Part shown: positions 9,297-16,639 of the stretch, in pieces | Layout of the letters: each line of letters begins with the position of its first letter | How positions within the stretch are numbered: position 1 is the first letter of the stretch | DNA from: DATFLS01 sp964413425 | GTDB lineage: Bacteria; Fidelibacterota; JAANXI01 | Assembly (NCBI GenBank): GCA_964413425.1 | Contig: CAYPST010000070.1 | Coordinates: 1 to 21,584 of the forward strand | Length of the DNA stretch: 21,584 nucleotides | Reading direction: 5' to 3' | Made by a program: the position numbers and the translations under genes | The notes under the pieces: model-generated | The model's input: the letters and a program-made list of their open reading frames with translations, nothing else | The model's database searches: none | What the model was told of the DNA's origin: nothing

Positions 9297-9312
9297 TACA
9301 ACCATCGTGCCA
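9297..9312 (-). promoter_or_regulatory. Possible sigma-54 promoter upstream of lon
   Basis: On the minus strand this reads TGGCACGATGGTTGTA, against the sigma-54 consensus TGGCACG-N4-TTGCW. The -24 half is perfect, but the -12 half has T instead of the usual strongly conserved C. The predicted transcription start would fall about 40 bases before the lon GTG. The mismatch at -12 keeps confidence low. Confidence 0.3.
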
Positions 9313-9562
9313 GCACAGTGATATTCCTCGAAGAGATGTTTATTCGGACAACATGACCGAATGATCCGACAGATATGCGGAGAAAATGCGTCAGAACCGA
9401 TTCTGTCAGGATGTTCTGTTGACATTAAATTACCAGGCAGGCTCCGGACTCCATCCGCATCACCAGGAACAACATTCTCCTCTCGTGATGTCTCAGAACA
9501 CTCGGAAGCGGAAACATGTCGAACACTGAGAATACCGATCAAAGCGGCGCCTGTCCGGAGAA

Positions 9563-9578
9563 CCGTTTATATAAACGG
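9563..9578. promoter_or_regulatory. Perfect 16-bp palindrome, possible operator
   Basis: CCGTTTATATAAACGG is a perfect 8+8 palindrome with no loop, in the spacer after nagA and upstream of lon. Its shape fits a dimeric regulator site better than a terminator, because there is no loop and no following T-run. The regulator is unknown. Confidence 0.4.
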
Positions 9579-9661
9579 ATACCAGAATTCCTGCCAGCGA
9601 TCTTTCGTCCGGGGACAGATGAACCCATTATTACTTCAATGGAGAGTAAATTCTATAGAGT

Positions 9662-10825
9662 CTACAACTGATTATACGTGATTTCCCCGCCCAAAATTGT
9701 CATCACCACCTCGAACTGCTGGTTCATTACCACCAGGTCGGCGTCTTTGCCGACAGCCAGGATCCCTTTCTGATGTTCGGTTCCCAGTACCCGTGACGGA
9801 TTCAGCGACGCCATACGAAACGCATGGGTGGGAGGGGCGCCGGCCTGTTCCACCAGTGTTTTTACTCCGATATCCAGGGTGGCCACACTCCCGGCGATAG
9901 TACCGTCTGCCAGCCGGGCGCCGCTGGCATCCACTGTGACTTCCTGGTCACCGAAACTATAGCTGCCTGCCTTATATCCGCTGGCGGCCATAGCATCCGA
10001 AATCAGTATGATGCCGTTCTGTCCCTTCAGTTTCAGCAGCATCTCGATAATGGCCGGATGCACATGCAGACCATCCGCAATCAACTGCACCTTTAACTCG
10101 CCGTGCAGGAACGCTGCTGTTAACACTCCCGGATTTCGATGATGGAATGGCGCCATAGCATTAAAAATATGGGTCACCTGGGCCGCCCCGTTATCTATGG
10201 CCACCCGGATATCCTCATATCCCGCTTTGGAGTGGCCGATAGAAGAAACAATTCCATGACGGGCCGCATCCCGGATGACTTCAACCGCACCGGGAATTTC
10301 CGGCGCTATGGTCATCAGGCGCACATAATCTCTGCCCGCATCTCTGAGATCCGCCCAATCCTCCCGGGAGGGGTCCCAGATGTAATCGGGATTAATGGCT
10401 CCATGCATCTCGCGATTCAGGAACGGTCCCTCCAGATGAATCCCCCGGATCACGTTGTGACGGGGATGCTGGCGGATGTACTCGGTAATCCGGCGGACGT
10501 CTCTGATTAACTCCCGCTTCGGCTTGGGGTATACCGTCGCCAGAACTCCGGTGACGCCTCTGCTCAACATAAAATCCGAAATCTTCCGCATATCCTCTTC
10601 CTCCGCCTCAGTATAATCAATCCCGACCGCCCCGTGCACGTGTAAATCAATAAAACTCGGAGCCATCATATATCCCTCGAGATCGAATATGTCCGCATCC
10701 TCCGGGATCCGGATGTCCTCGCTGCGGCCCAGTTCGGCAATTTGCTCTCCCTGGACAATGACCGTGGCGCCATCAATTTTACGAAATGGCGTGAAGACCG
10801 TTGCGTTTCGAAATGCCGTTATCAT
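9662..10825 (-). CDS. nagA: N-acetylglucosamine-6-phosphate deacetylase
   Basis: This is a full-length (387 aa) amidohydrolase-superfamily protein with NagA landmarks: HVHG at His62/His64, HLEGPFLN with the metal-binding Glu, SIGHSKAGYED, THIFNAMAPFHHR and ISDAMAASG with the catalytic Asp. The C-terminus closes with the usual DADLVV segment. NagA removes acetate from GlcNAc-6-P in the cytoplasm, feeding amino-sugar catabolism and peptidoglycan recycling. No nagB, kinase or transporter lies beside it, so its partners must be elsewhere. The ATG has only a weak ribosome site (GGATGA). A repeat-bearing 247-base spacer separates it from the AGE-family gene upstream, so it may have its own promoter. 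Confidence 0.92.
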   Translation of the reverse strand: MITAFRNATVFTPFRKIDGATVIVQGEQIAELGRSEDIRIPEDADIFDLEGYMMAPSFIDLHVHGAVGIDYTEAEEEDMRKISDFMLSRGVTGVLATVYPKPKRELIRDVRRITEYIRQHPRHNVIRGIHLEGPFLNREMHGAINPDYIWDPSREDWADLRDAGRDYVRLMTIAPEIPGAVEVIRDAARHGIVSSIGHSKAGYEDIRVAIDNGAAQVTHIFNAMAPFHHRNPGVLTAAFLHGELKVQLIADGLHVHPAIIEMLLKLKGQNGIILISDAMAASGYKAGSYSFGDQEVTVDASGARLADGTIAGSVATLDIGVKTLVEQAGAPPTHAFRMASLNPSRVLGTEHQKGILAVGKDADLVVMNQQFEVVMTILGGEITYNQL

Positions 10826-10925
10826 CTGTTATATCATCCATTCAATTTTAATCGATTGCTCATAAAATTAAGAAGAATAGCAGGCAGATGACACAGGGAA
10901 AAAAGATAGCCCCGCTCCACACCAC

Positions 10926-11047
10926 CCGGTGCATAGGTACATAGGTATTGGAAGCGTTGCTCCAGAGTTAAAAAATTCAGCACTCATTTAGCGGCATAAT
11001 CTCTTCTGACCTCTTCCACTTATGTACATATGTACCTATGTACCCGG
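10926..11047. repeat. Inverted pair of 8-bp-period repeats
   Basis: The left arm (10926-10949) carries the period-8 series GGTGCATA, GGTACATA, GGTATTGG. The right arm (11024-11047) carries TATGTACA, TATGTACC, TATGTACC. The arms are reverse complements over about 24 bases with around five mismatches and enclose about 74 bases. The pair lies in the spacer between the AGE-family gene, whose stop is 26 bases away, and nagA. The fold could act as a terminator or 3' mRNA structure, but the internal 8-bp periodicity is not needed for that. Confidence 0.75.
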
Positions 11048-11072
11048 GGGCGGAGGGTTGCAGGGAAACCAA

Positions 11073-12443
11073 CTATTCGTATTCCACCGCTCCTTCGACA
11101 TTCTCTCGTAGTCTTTGAATACAATTCACAAGAGACCGCACCGTATGATAGGCCCCTTTCCAGATATGGCTCTTACCGGCGCGCTTTATTTCCGGCTGCT
11201 TGTCGATGCCGCCGGCATACCATCCCCCGTATTCGTGATCCAGCAAAAACTGGTTCACATAATTCCACTGGGTTTGAAATTTATCGAAATATCGCATCGG
11301 ATCCTCCGGAAAAAGATCAGCCATCAACAGCAGGCTGTTCAAACCCTCCGCCTGCGCCCACCAGTTTTTGGTGGCTTCAATGATGGTAAGAATATCGTCG
11401 CCCGGCAGATAGTAGCCCATATCATAGAAACCGCCGACTGATTCGTGCCAACCGTTGCGCAGCGAATGATCCACCATTTTTTTGGCGATGCGCAAGGTCG
11501 TGGAATCGTTTTCCAGTCCCAATACGTGGGACGCTTCCAGCATCAGGTAGGCCGTCTCCACGTCGTGGCCGAACGAGACGTGATCCAGATTATAATGCTC
11601 CTCACGAACTGCCGCCGAAGAATCCCGGTACGAAACCGGGGTGAGATCCCGCCGGAAAAACAGCTGGAGATATCCCCTGGGATGAACCATGGTATCCCTG
11701 ATGAGCAACAGCATTTCCTGCAACCTCTCACGCAACAGGTCGTCCTCCCAGACCTGGTATAATTCGGTGAACGCCTCCAGCAGATGGATGGAACTGTTCT
11801 GATCTTTGGGCGGCGTTCCCTGGTAACCGGACGTGAATGGGGTCCCATCTCTGGTCATAAACTGAAAATAGCCCCAATATTCCGGATCATGGCTGTGCTC
11901 TTCCAGCCAGAGAAAAGCGTCTTTCGCCAGCTGAAGTGCCTGCTCATTTCCGGAGACCCGATAATAGGCCGCTAATCCATAGATGGCGAAGGCATTGCCG
12001 TACGCGCGTTTAATAATTTCCCTTTCGTCCTGGGAAAGCAGAACCCCTTCCCTTGTGACAAGATTATAGAACCCGCCGTACTGTTCATCCCACATCACCT
12101 CCCGTAAGAAGGTCGCGCCGTGAGCAGCAATTGGCACATACCCGGACTCCTCCTCTGTGAATTCCGCTGCCCTGGACGCCGTCCAGATGTGCCTGGCCTG
12201 GGTGACTATCATCTTATTCTGCGGTCCATCCGGCTCCCAGCGATAGTTAAAATCACTCAGATATCCTCCGTGCAGACTGTCCACCACCAGCGGATACCAC
12301 TTCCGGAGCATCTGATCTTTCAGGAAGGTTCCCATCTCATCTGCGATGGGCACCCGCTCCGATTGGGGCCCGGCGCATGCCCACATCACGGCGAGGGCAA
12401 ACAAGGCAACCCAAGGTGTCCACCTTCTCACAAGATCTTTCAT
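11073..12443 (-). CDS. AGE-family epimerase (cellobiose 2-epimerase-like), lipoprotein
   Basis: This is an N-acylglucosamine 2-epimerase superfamily (alpha/alpha-barrel) protein of 456 aa. Landmarks are QARHIWTASRA, NSSIHLLEA, FGHDVETAYLMLEAS, KNWWAQAEGLNSL and HIWKGAYHTVRS. The histidines in IHLLEA, FGHDVE and KGAYHT match the conserved histidines of cellobiose 2-epimerases, which turn a reducing-end glucose into mannose. The N-terminus (MKDLVRRW, a hydrophobic run, then a cysteine in MWACAG) is a lipoprotein signal, unusual for this normally cytoplasmic family. The start at 12443 is chosen over 12506 because AGGGGAA precedes it, the signal peptide begins there, and the upstream frame overlaps the preceding gene. 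It is the third gene of the 14841-11073 operon, 28 bases after the dehydratase-like gene. The substrate is inferred only at family level. Confidence 0.85.
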   Translation of the reverse strand: MKDLVRRWTPWVALFALAVMWACAGPQSERVPIADEMGTFLKDQMLRKWYPLVVDSLHGGYLSDFNYRWEPDGPQNKMIVTQARHIWTASRAAEFTEEESGYVPIAAHGATFLREVMWDEQYGGFYNLVTREGVLLSQDEREIIKRAYGNAFAIYGLAAYYRVSGNEQALQLAKDAFLWLEEHSHDPEYWGYFQFMTRDGTPFTSGYQGTPPKDQNSSIHLLEAFTELYQVWEDDLLRERLQEMLLLIRDTMVHPRGYLQLFFRRDLTPVSYRDSSAAVREEHYNLDHVSFGHDVETAYLMLEASHVLGLENDSTTLRIAKKMVDHSLRNGWHESVGGFYDMGYYLPGDDILTIIEATKNWWAQAEGLNSLLLMADLFPEDPMRYFDKFQTQWNYVNQFLLDHEYGGWYAGGIDKQPEIKRAGKSHIWKGAYHTVRSLVNCIQRLRENVEGAVEYE

Positions 12444-12471
12444 ACGAGTTTCCCCTATTCCGATTCTGATG

Positions 12472-13857
12472 TTAACTCCACAACCGGTCCCAGGACCGCA
12501 CTTCATCCCACTCCGGAGTGGGTTCGAAGTAGCCTTCCCCCTCCACCAGATGTTCCTTGATCACCTCGGGATTCGGCTCCACGCCCAATCCCGGCGCTTC
12601 CGGGACGTGTGCAAACCCGTTCCTGTTCAACGGCTTTTCAAGGCCGGTCACAAGAGCTTCCCACCAGGGAACTTCCACCGAATGGTGCTCCAGCGCCACA
12701 AAATTCTGGGTGGCGGCCGCACAATGGACATTGGCCATGAACGAAAAAGGCGTCCCGGCGAAGTGCATAGCCATAGCCACTCCGTGTTCCTCGGCATAAT
12801 CACCAATGGTCTTGGTCTCCAGGATGCCACCGGCTGTCGCCAGATCCGGGTGAATCATATCCACCGCCCGCTCGTCAATGAGTTTGATGAATTCCTCTTT
12901 CAGGTAGATGTCCTCACCGGTCAAGGTCGGGATGTTGATAGCCCGGGTGATTTCCTTCCACATGTCCGTGTATTTCCAGGGCACCATATCCTCCAGAAAT
13001 GCCATCTGATACGGTTCGAGCGCTCTTCCCAGCCGGATACAGGTATTCACGCCGATATGTCCGAAGTGATCCGCCGCCAGGGGCACTTCGTACCCGATGA
13101 CCTCCCGGACCCGGGCCACATACTCCGTCATCAGTTCCAACCCCTTCTCGGTGATCTGGATCTGGGTAAAGGGATGCTCCATCCAGGCGTATTTATCCCA
13201 TTCAAAGTTCAGCGGTTTGGTCAGCGCCCCTTCCACATCACGAATCAGGCCAATCCCCAGATCCATCTTCAGATAGGTGAACCCTTTATCCAATCGCCCT
13301 TGTAACCGCTTTGCGTACACGTCCGGATCATTCGACTGGGTGGTGTCGGTATACAGCCGGACGCGATCCCGGTATTTCCCGCCCAGCAGCTGGTACACCG
13401 GCACGCCATACGCCTTCCCGGTGAGATCCCAGAGAGCCATCTCCACAGCAGAGACCCCGCCGCCCTGGCGACCGTGGTGACCGAACTGCTTTATCCTCTT
13501 GAAAATCCGCTCTACATTGCAAGGGTTCTCTCCCAGGATGCGGCTCTTCAGAAACAGGGCGTACCGTTTGCTGGCGCCGTCTCTGACTTCACCGTATCCG
13601 GAAATCCCCTGGTTGGTATCAACCCGGATAATCGGCACCCGCATGGGTGCATCCTCTATTTCCGCCACCCGCAAATCGGTGATCTTTAGGTCAGACGGGC
13701 TGGAATTGCGATTGACATTCTGCGTAGCATAGGCGACCTGCTTTTCGATCGGTGCGGCAGTCAGAAAGCCAAGACTTAACCCACCCAGCGCCGCCTGCTT
13801 TAAAAAATTTCGACGTCCTTTCTGCACACCGTCATCCTTTTTCGGTTTATCATGCAT
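12472..13857 (-). CDS. Tat-exported enolase-superfamily protein, sugar-acid dehydratase-like
   Basis: This 461-aa protein starts with a twin-arginine signal (KGRRNFLKQAALGG, then hydrophobic residues). The mandelate racemase/muconate lactonizing barrel shows YLKMDLG, metal-binding Asp in AADHFGH, Glu in FLEDMVP, Glu in LTGEDIY, then HPDLATAGG and the catalytic-type His in MHFAGTP, followed by ALEHHS. Such a DHFGH plus late-His arrangement recalls galactonate/mannonate dehydratase-type members, which convert aldonates to 2-keto-3-deoxy acids; the exact substrate is unknown. AGGAGG 8 bases upstream of the ATG is ideal. It is the middle gene of a three-gene operon, 57 bases after the RraA-like gene and 28 before the AGE-family gene. 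Overlapping plus-strand open frames are shadows. Confidence 0.88.
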   Translation of the reverse strand: MHDKPKKDDGVQKGRRNFLKQAALGGLSLGFLTAAPIEKQVAYATQNVNRNSSPSDLKITDLRVAEIEDAPMRVPIIRVDTNQGISGYGEVRDGASKRYALFLKSRILGENPCNVERIFKRIKQFGHHGRQGGGVSAVEMALWDLTGKAYGVPVYQLLGGKYRDRVRLYTDTTQSNDPDVYAKRLQGRLDKGFTYLKMDLGIGLIRDVEGALTKPLNFEWDKYAWMEHPFTQIQITEKGLELMTEYVARVREVIGYEVPLAADHFGHIGVNTCIRLGRALEPYQMAFLEDMVPWKYTDMWKEITRAINIPTLTGEDIYLKEEFIKLIDERAVDMIHPDLATAGGILETKTIGDYAEEHGVAMAMHFAGTPFSFMANVHCAAATQNFVALEHHSVEVPWWEALVTGLEKPLNRNGFAHVPEAPGLGVEPNPEVIKEHLVEGEGYFEPTPEWDEVRSWDRLWS

Positions 13858-13914
13858 ATCATGAGCCTCCTGAGTTGATGATTACAACTTTGTGTTTCGC
13901 TTCGATGCAGGACC

Positions 13915-14841
13915 CTACCAGCTCCGGTTTTCCAGGAGTTCCTCCACCCGTTCTTCCGGCACCGGCAGGTCCTGTTTGTTCTCCTGCAGCCACTGCGAGA
14001 AGTGCTTTTCAATCTCCCCGGTCCACCGGGTGTCGATCTGGCCCGGCGTGTACACCCCTTTGCGCAGCATTTCATGACCGAACTGATCCCGGAGCATCAC
14101 GATTTCGGCAGTCTGCACCACCTTTTCAGCAAGGTGTGCCGGAATAAAAACCACCCCTTCCCGCTTCGCCAGCACCACATCCCCCGGAAGGACCGTGGCT
14201 TCCCCGATTCGGATCGGCACGTTGATCCCCATAAGCATGGTTCCCGTGAGATAGGAAGGATGCCAGCCCCGCACAAACGCATTGAATCCCTCGATTTCTT
14301 CCAGGCCGCCCAGATCCCGGAGTCCGCCGTCGAAGACCACCCCGTTCCCGGAGTTCGCATGGATGGAATTCCCCAGGTTATCGCCGATCAGCGTCCCGTC
14401 TTTCACCTTACCGAACAGATCCGCCACGTAGACGTCACCCTGCTGCAGCATATCGATGGGCCAGGAATTCATGGGGCCCACATGTCCCTCCGCATGTCCG
14501 TCGTCCAGCAACCGCTGCTGAAGTTCGGGACGTGAGGGCATATACTCGGCAGTCAGAGCCCGGCCAATCACCGGTACGTCCTCATGAATCATCTTCCAGT
14601 CGCCGGCAAATTGATTATGATATCCCTCACCCCGCAGGACACCCCAGGCCTGTTCAATGGACACATTTTTCATACGCTCCAGAATATCATCCGGTACTCT
14701 GGGCCGGCCATCCGGGAAGCGCTCACCCTGCCATTCTTTGGTATAATAGATAATCTGATCCCTGGAAATAGTCTGTCCCTGAACCGATGCAAGTGACAAC
14801 ACAAACAGCAGAAGTATCGATAGGACAATAGCCTTCTTCAT
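13915..14841 (-). CDS. Exported RraA-family (HMG aldolase-like) protein
   Basis: This 308-aa protein has a Sec signal peptide (MKKAIVLS, hydrophobic core, SVQGQ) followed by a region of about 60 residues and an RraA-like fold. Recognisable pieces are VIGRALTAEY, ADLFGKVKDGTLIGDNLGN, GVVFDGGLRDLGGLEEI with the conserved Arg-Asp, and GDVVLAKREGVVFIPAHLAEKVV. RraA-fold proteins include 4-hydroxy-4-methyl-2-oxoglutarate aldolases and the RNase E inhibitor; an exported form cannot be the latter, so an aldolase or lyase role is more likely. The start at 14841 was chosen over 14892 because GGAGGG lies just upstream and the signal peptide begins there. It is the first gene of the operon with the Tat dehydratase-like and AGE-family lipoprotein genes. 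Confidence 0.85.
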   Translation of the reverse strand: MKKAIVLSILLLFVLSLASVQGQTISRDQIIYYTKEWQGERFPDGRPRVPDDILERMKNVSIEQAWGVLRGEGYHNQFAGDWKMIHEDVPVIGRALTAEYMPSRPELQQRLLDDGHAEGHVGPMNSWPIDMLQQGDVYVADLFGKVKDGTLIGDNLGNSIHANSGNGVVFDGGLRDLGGLEEIEGFNAFVRGWHPSYLTGTMLMGINVPIRIGEATVLPGDVVLAKREGVVFIPAHLAEKVVQTAEIVMLRDQFGHEMLRKGVYTPGQIDTRWTGEIEKHFSQWLQENKQDLPVPEERVEELLENRSW

Positions 14842-15196
14842 AGTGATCCCTCCGGAATATACATTAACATCAGCGACCAAACGAGAGCCCATACAGTTTC
14901 CGGAGCCAGTCCCCTGAAAAGAAGAGGCTCCACATGCAAGAACTGACAGGCCGACTTTTTAATTCAGAATTCGTTCAGATGTAATAAACTGCTCTCAAAT
15001 TGTGCTTCTATGTTACGTGTTTCTCCCACCATGTGCAATCCCAAATTCCCGGCCCAATTACCAGGTACTCCGGCGAGATTAAGTTCACCACTCTCCGGTC
15101 GATATAATCATCAGATTTTATCGCAATCACATATGCGTTGATAAGGGGATATCTTACACTTGATTCGCGGTCATCTGTTTTTACTGTGTCAATCTG

Positions 15197-15222
15197 TCCC
15201 AATGGGATCCCTTCTATGGGAT
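15197..15222. repeat. REP-like hairpin motif, copy A
   Basis: TCCCAATGGGA is followed directly by ATCCC-TTCTAT-GGGAT, giving two alternative short hairpins around the palindrome GGGATCCC. The same layout (CCCA--GGGATCCCT---GGGATAT) recurs at 17996-18019 in another spacer, so this is a small dispersed repeat. Confidence 0.55.
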
Positions 15223-15255
15223 GTGCTATTATCTTTAAACTACTTGAATGTATTA

Positions 15256-15281
15256 ATTCGTGCTCATTCGTGAAATTCGTG
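15256..15281 (+). repeat. ATTCGTG short tandem repeat
   Basis: ATTCGTG occurs three times, at 15256, 15266 and 15275, with spacing of 10 and 9 bases. The series ends 17 bases before the glycosyltransferase ATG. Translating it would add an artefactual N-terminus (LIREIRGSF) to that protein, which is why the later ATG was preferred. Confidence 0.7.
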
Positions 15282-15298
15282 GTTCCTTTAATTGGTCC

Positions 15299-15923
15299 AT
15301 GTTACCACTGCTAAAAATCCGAACCATCCGTCGCATTATTCTCCGGATTATAGGTCTGATTATTCTGTTCCACCTGTACTGCCTGGCGGTGCTCTTGTAT
15401 CTCCAATCCGGTCCTCCAATGTACACCACCGTGCAGATTCAACGCCGCATCGAGGCCTTCATCCGGGAAGAACCCGTTGCTCCCAGGCACCGGTTCATTC
15501 CCCTGAAAAACATCTCACCCCACCTCCTCCACGCCGTGATTGCTGCGGAAGACGGGCGCTTTTATCAGCACGGCGGGATCGACTGGCGGGAAGTGGAGAT
15601 CGTGGTCAGAGAAACCATGGAGCGCCCGGAGAACCTGCGGGGCGCATCCACCATCACGCAGCAGCTGGTGAAAAACCTGTTCTTTACGACCCACTCCAAT
15701 GCTATTCGCAAGGGGTTTGAACTCACACTGGCGCCCCTCACCGAACACATACTTCCCAAGGATCGTATTCTGGAGCTCTATCTGAATGTGGTAGAATGGG
15801 GCCCGGTTATCTATGGAATCGAGGCAGCTTCGCAGCACTATTACGGCATTCCCGCGTCAGCCCTCACAGATGGACCGGTACAGCCGGGAAATCTTACATC
15901 GTATGGATGCCCGGGAGTGGTGA
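15299..15923 (+). pseudogene. mtgA: Monofunctional peptidoglycan glycosyltransferase, broken by internal deletion and frameshift
   Basis: The N-terminal part is a clear GT51 glycosyltransferase: a membrane anchor at about residues 14-36, AAEDGRFYQHGGID with catalytic Glu84, GASTITQQLVKNLF, RKGFELTLA and LYLNVVEWG. Intact, it would polymerise lipid II glycan strands in the inner membrane. Homology in this frame stops after PASALT near 15868. From 15870 the next frame encodes MDRYSREILHRMDAREW followed by TGA at 15921-15923, which looks like the normal C-terminal end of such proteins. The segment between, about 20 residues in relatives (the AALLAAVLPNP region), is missing. A deletion of about 59-62 bases with a frame change explains this. 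No Shine-Dalgarno site precedes ATG 15299. An assembly or sequencing error remains possible. Confidence 0.75.
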
Positions 15924-15941
15924 TGCGCTGCCCTGATTCTT

Positions 15942-16613
15942 TTATTCTCCGGAACCTTCCAGAATCTTCAGGTTCTTATACAGCACCTGCATTTCCATGC
16001 CACCGTGCAGCTGCAGTGCGATGTGCCCTTGCTTGCGGCCGGGATCATCCTGCAGCTCGGCGGTCTTCACACCGTTCACATGCACGACGATATCCCCGCC
16101 GTCCGCCCGGATGGTCATGTCATTCCACTGATCTGGTTTGTAGAATTGTTCAACGTCAGACTGGTCGGGCTGCACCACCCACTGGCGTCCACCGGTTTCG
16201 TACAAGCCGCCCACGCTCTGGCCGTCGGCATCCACCTCGGCCTGGAATCCGTGGACACCGACGGCTTCCTCTACCTCTTCCGCCCGGAAATAGACACCAC
16301 TGTTGCCTTCCAGGGCCTTGTACTGCAATCGCAGGGTAAAATCATCGTATTCTCTGTCGGTCACCAGCAGCCCGTGCCGCTGCTCGCTGGCGGGACTGGT
16401 GCCGATAATCATTCCATCCCGGACCTCCCACTGCCCCCCGGGCAGGGCATGGAAACCCTCCAGATTTTCCCCGTCAAATAATAATTCCCATCCTTCGGCC
16501 TTCTCCTCAGAATTCAGGGTATTCGGTGCGGCTTCGTCGCTCTGATTTCCACAAGCGATTATGGCGACCAAGATAATTCCTGCAGCGAACAGGACAGATA
16601 CATTTCTTGCCAT
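15942..16613 (-). CDS. DUF1080 / 3-keto-disaccharide hydrolase-family lipoprotein
   Basis: This 223-aa protein has a lipoprotein signal with the acylated Cys21 in AIIACG and a Ser/Glu-rich spacer. A concanavalin-like beta-sandwich follows, with the usual DUF1080 landmarks: GWELLFDGENLEGFH, WEVRDGMIIGT, FTLRLQYKALEGNSGVYFR, GFQAEVDADG and the late beta-strand region HIALQLHGGMEMQVLYKNL. Characterised relatives cleave 3-keto-glycosides made by glycoside 3-dehydrogenases; many others have unknown substrates. AAGGGGAA supports the start. It follows the phosphotriesterase-family gene by 26 bases, so the two probably share a transcript. Its end is only 18 bases from the end of the convergent mtgA remnant. 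No glycoside 3-dehydrogenase is visible in the window. Confidence 0.87.
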   Translation of the reverse strand: MARNVSVLFAAGIILVAIIACGNQSDEAAPNTLNSEEKAEGWELLFDGENLEGFHALPGGQWEVRDGMIIGTSPASEQRHGLLVTDREYDDFTLRLQYKALEGNSGVYFRAEEVEEAVGVHGFQAEVDADGQSVGGLYETGGRQWVVQPDQSDVEQFYKPDQWNDMTIRADGGDIVVHVNGVKTAELQDDPGRKQGHIALQLHGGMEMQVLYKNLKILEGSGE

Positions 16614-16639
16614 CTTCTTTTCCCCTTACTGTAGTCATG

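Larger units (their letters stand above)
9246..9661. other. lon upstream region
   Basis: This 416-base spacer between nagA and lon holds the lon promoter. It contains a sigma-54-like box at 9297-9312 and a perfect palindrome at 9563-9578, listed separately. No heat-shock CIRCE element and no plausible gene were seen; open frames crossing it have no recognisable content. Confidence 0.45.
14842..15298. other. Divergent intergenic region, operon promoter side and repeats
   Basis: This 457-base spacer separates the exported-enzyme operon (minus) from the glycosyltransferase remnant (plus). It holds a REP-like motif at 15197-15222 and ATTCGTG repeats at 15256-15281. A 64-codon minus-strand frame at 15008-15202 begins with TTG and lacks recognisable content. 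I could not select a promoter with confidence. Confidence 0.4.

Noticed and set aside
9285..9542. Minus-strand 85-codon open frame upstream of lon
   Set aside because: No recognisable content and it overlaps the predicted lon promoter region.
12346..13305. Plus-strand 319-codon open frame
   Set aside because: It lies antisense to the Tat enolase-family gene and the AGE-family gene start, has no domain content and no ribosome site; it is a shadow of GC-rich coding DNA.
15008..15202. Minus-strand 64-codon open frame
   Set aside because: It starts with TTG, lacks a ribosome site, overlaps a REP-like motif and has no recognisable family; a decayed gene fragment is possible but not supported.
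15924..16339. C-terminal continuation of the mtgA reading frame
   Set aside because: After the frameshift the frame runs antisense through the DUF1080 gene and loses all GT51 homology; the Arg/Pro/His-rich translation is a shadow.
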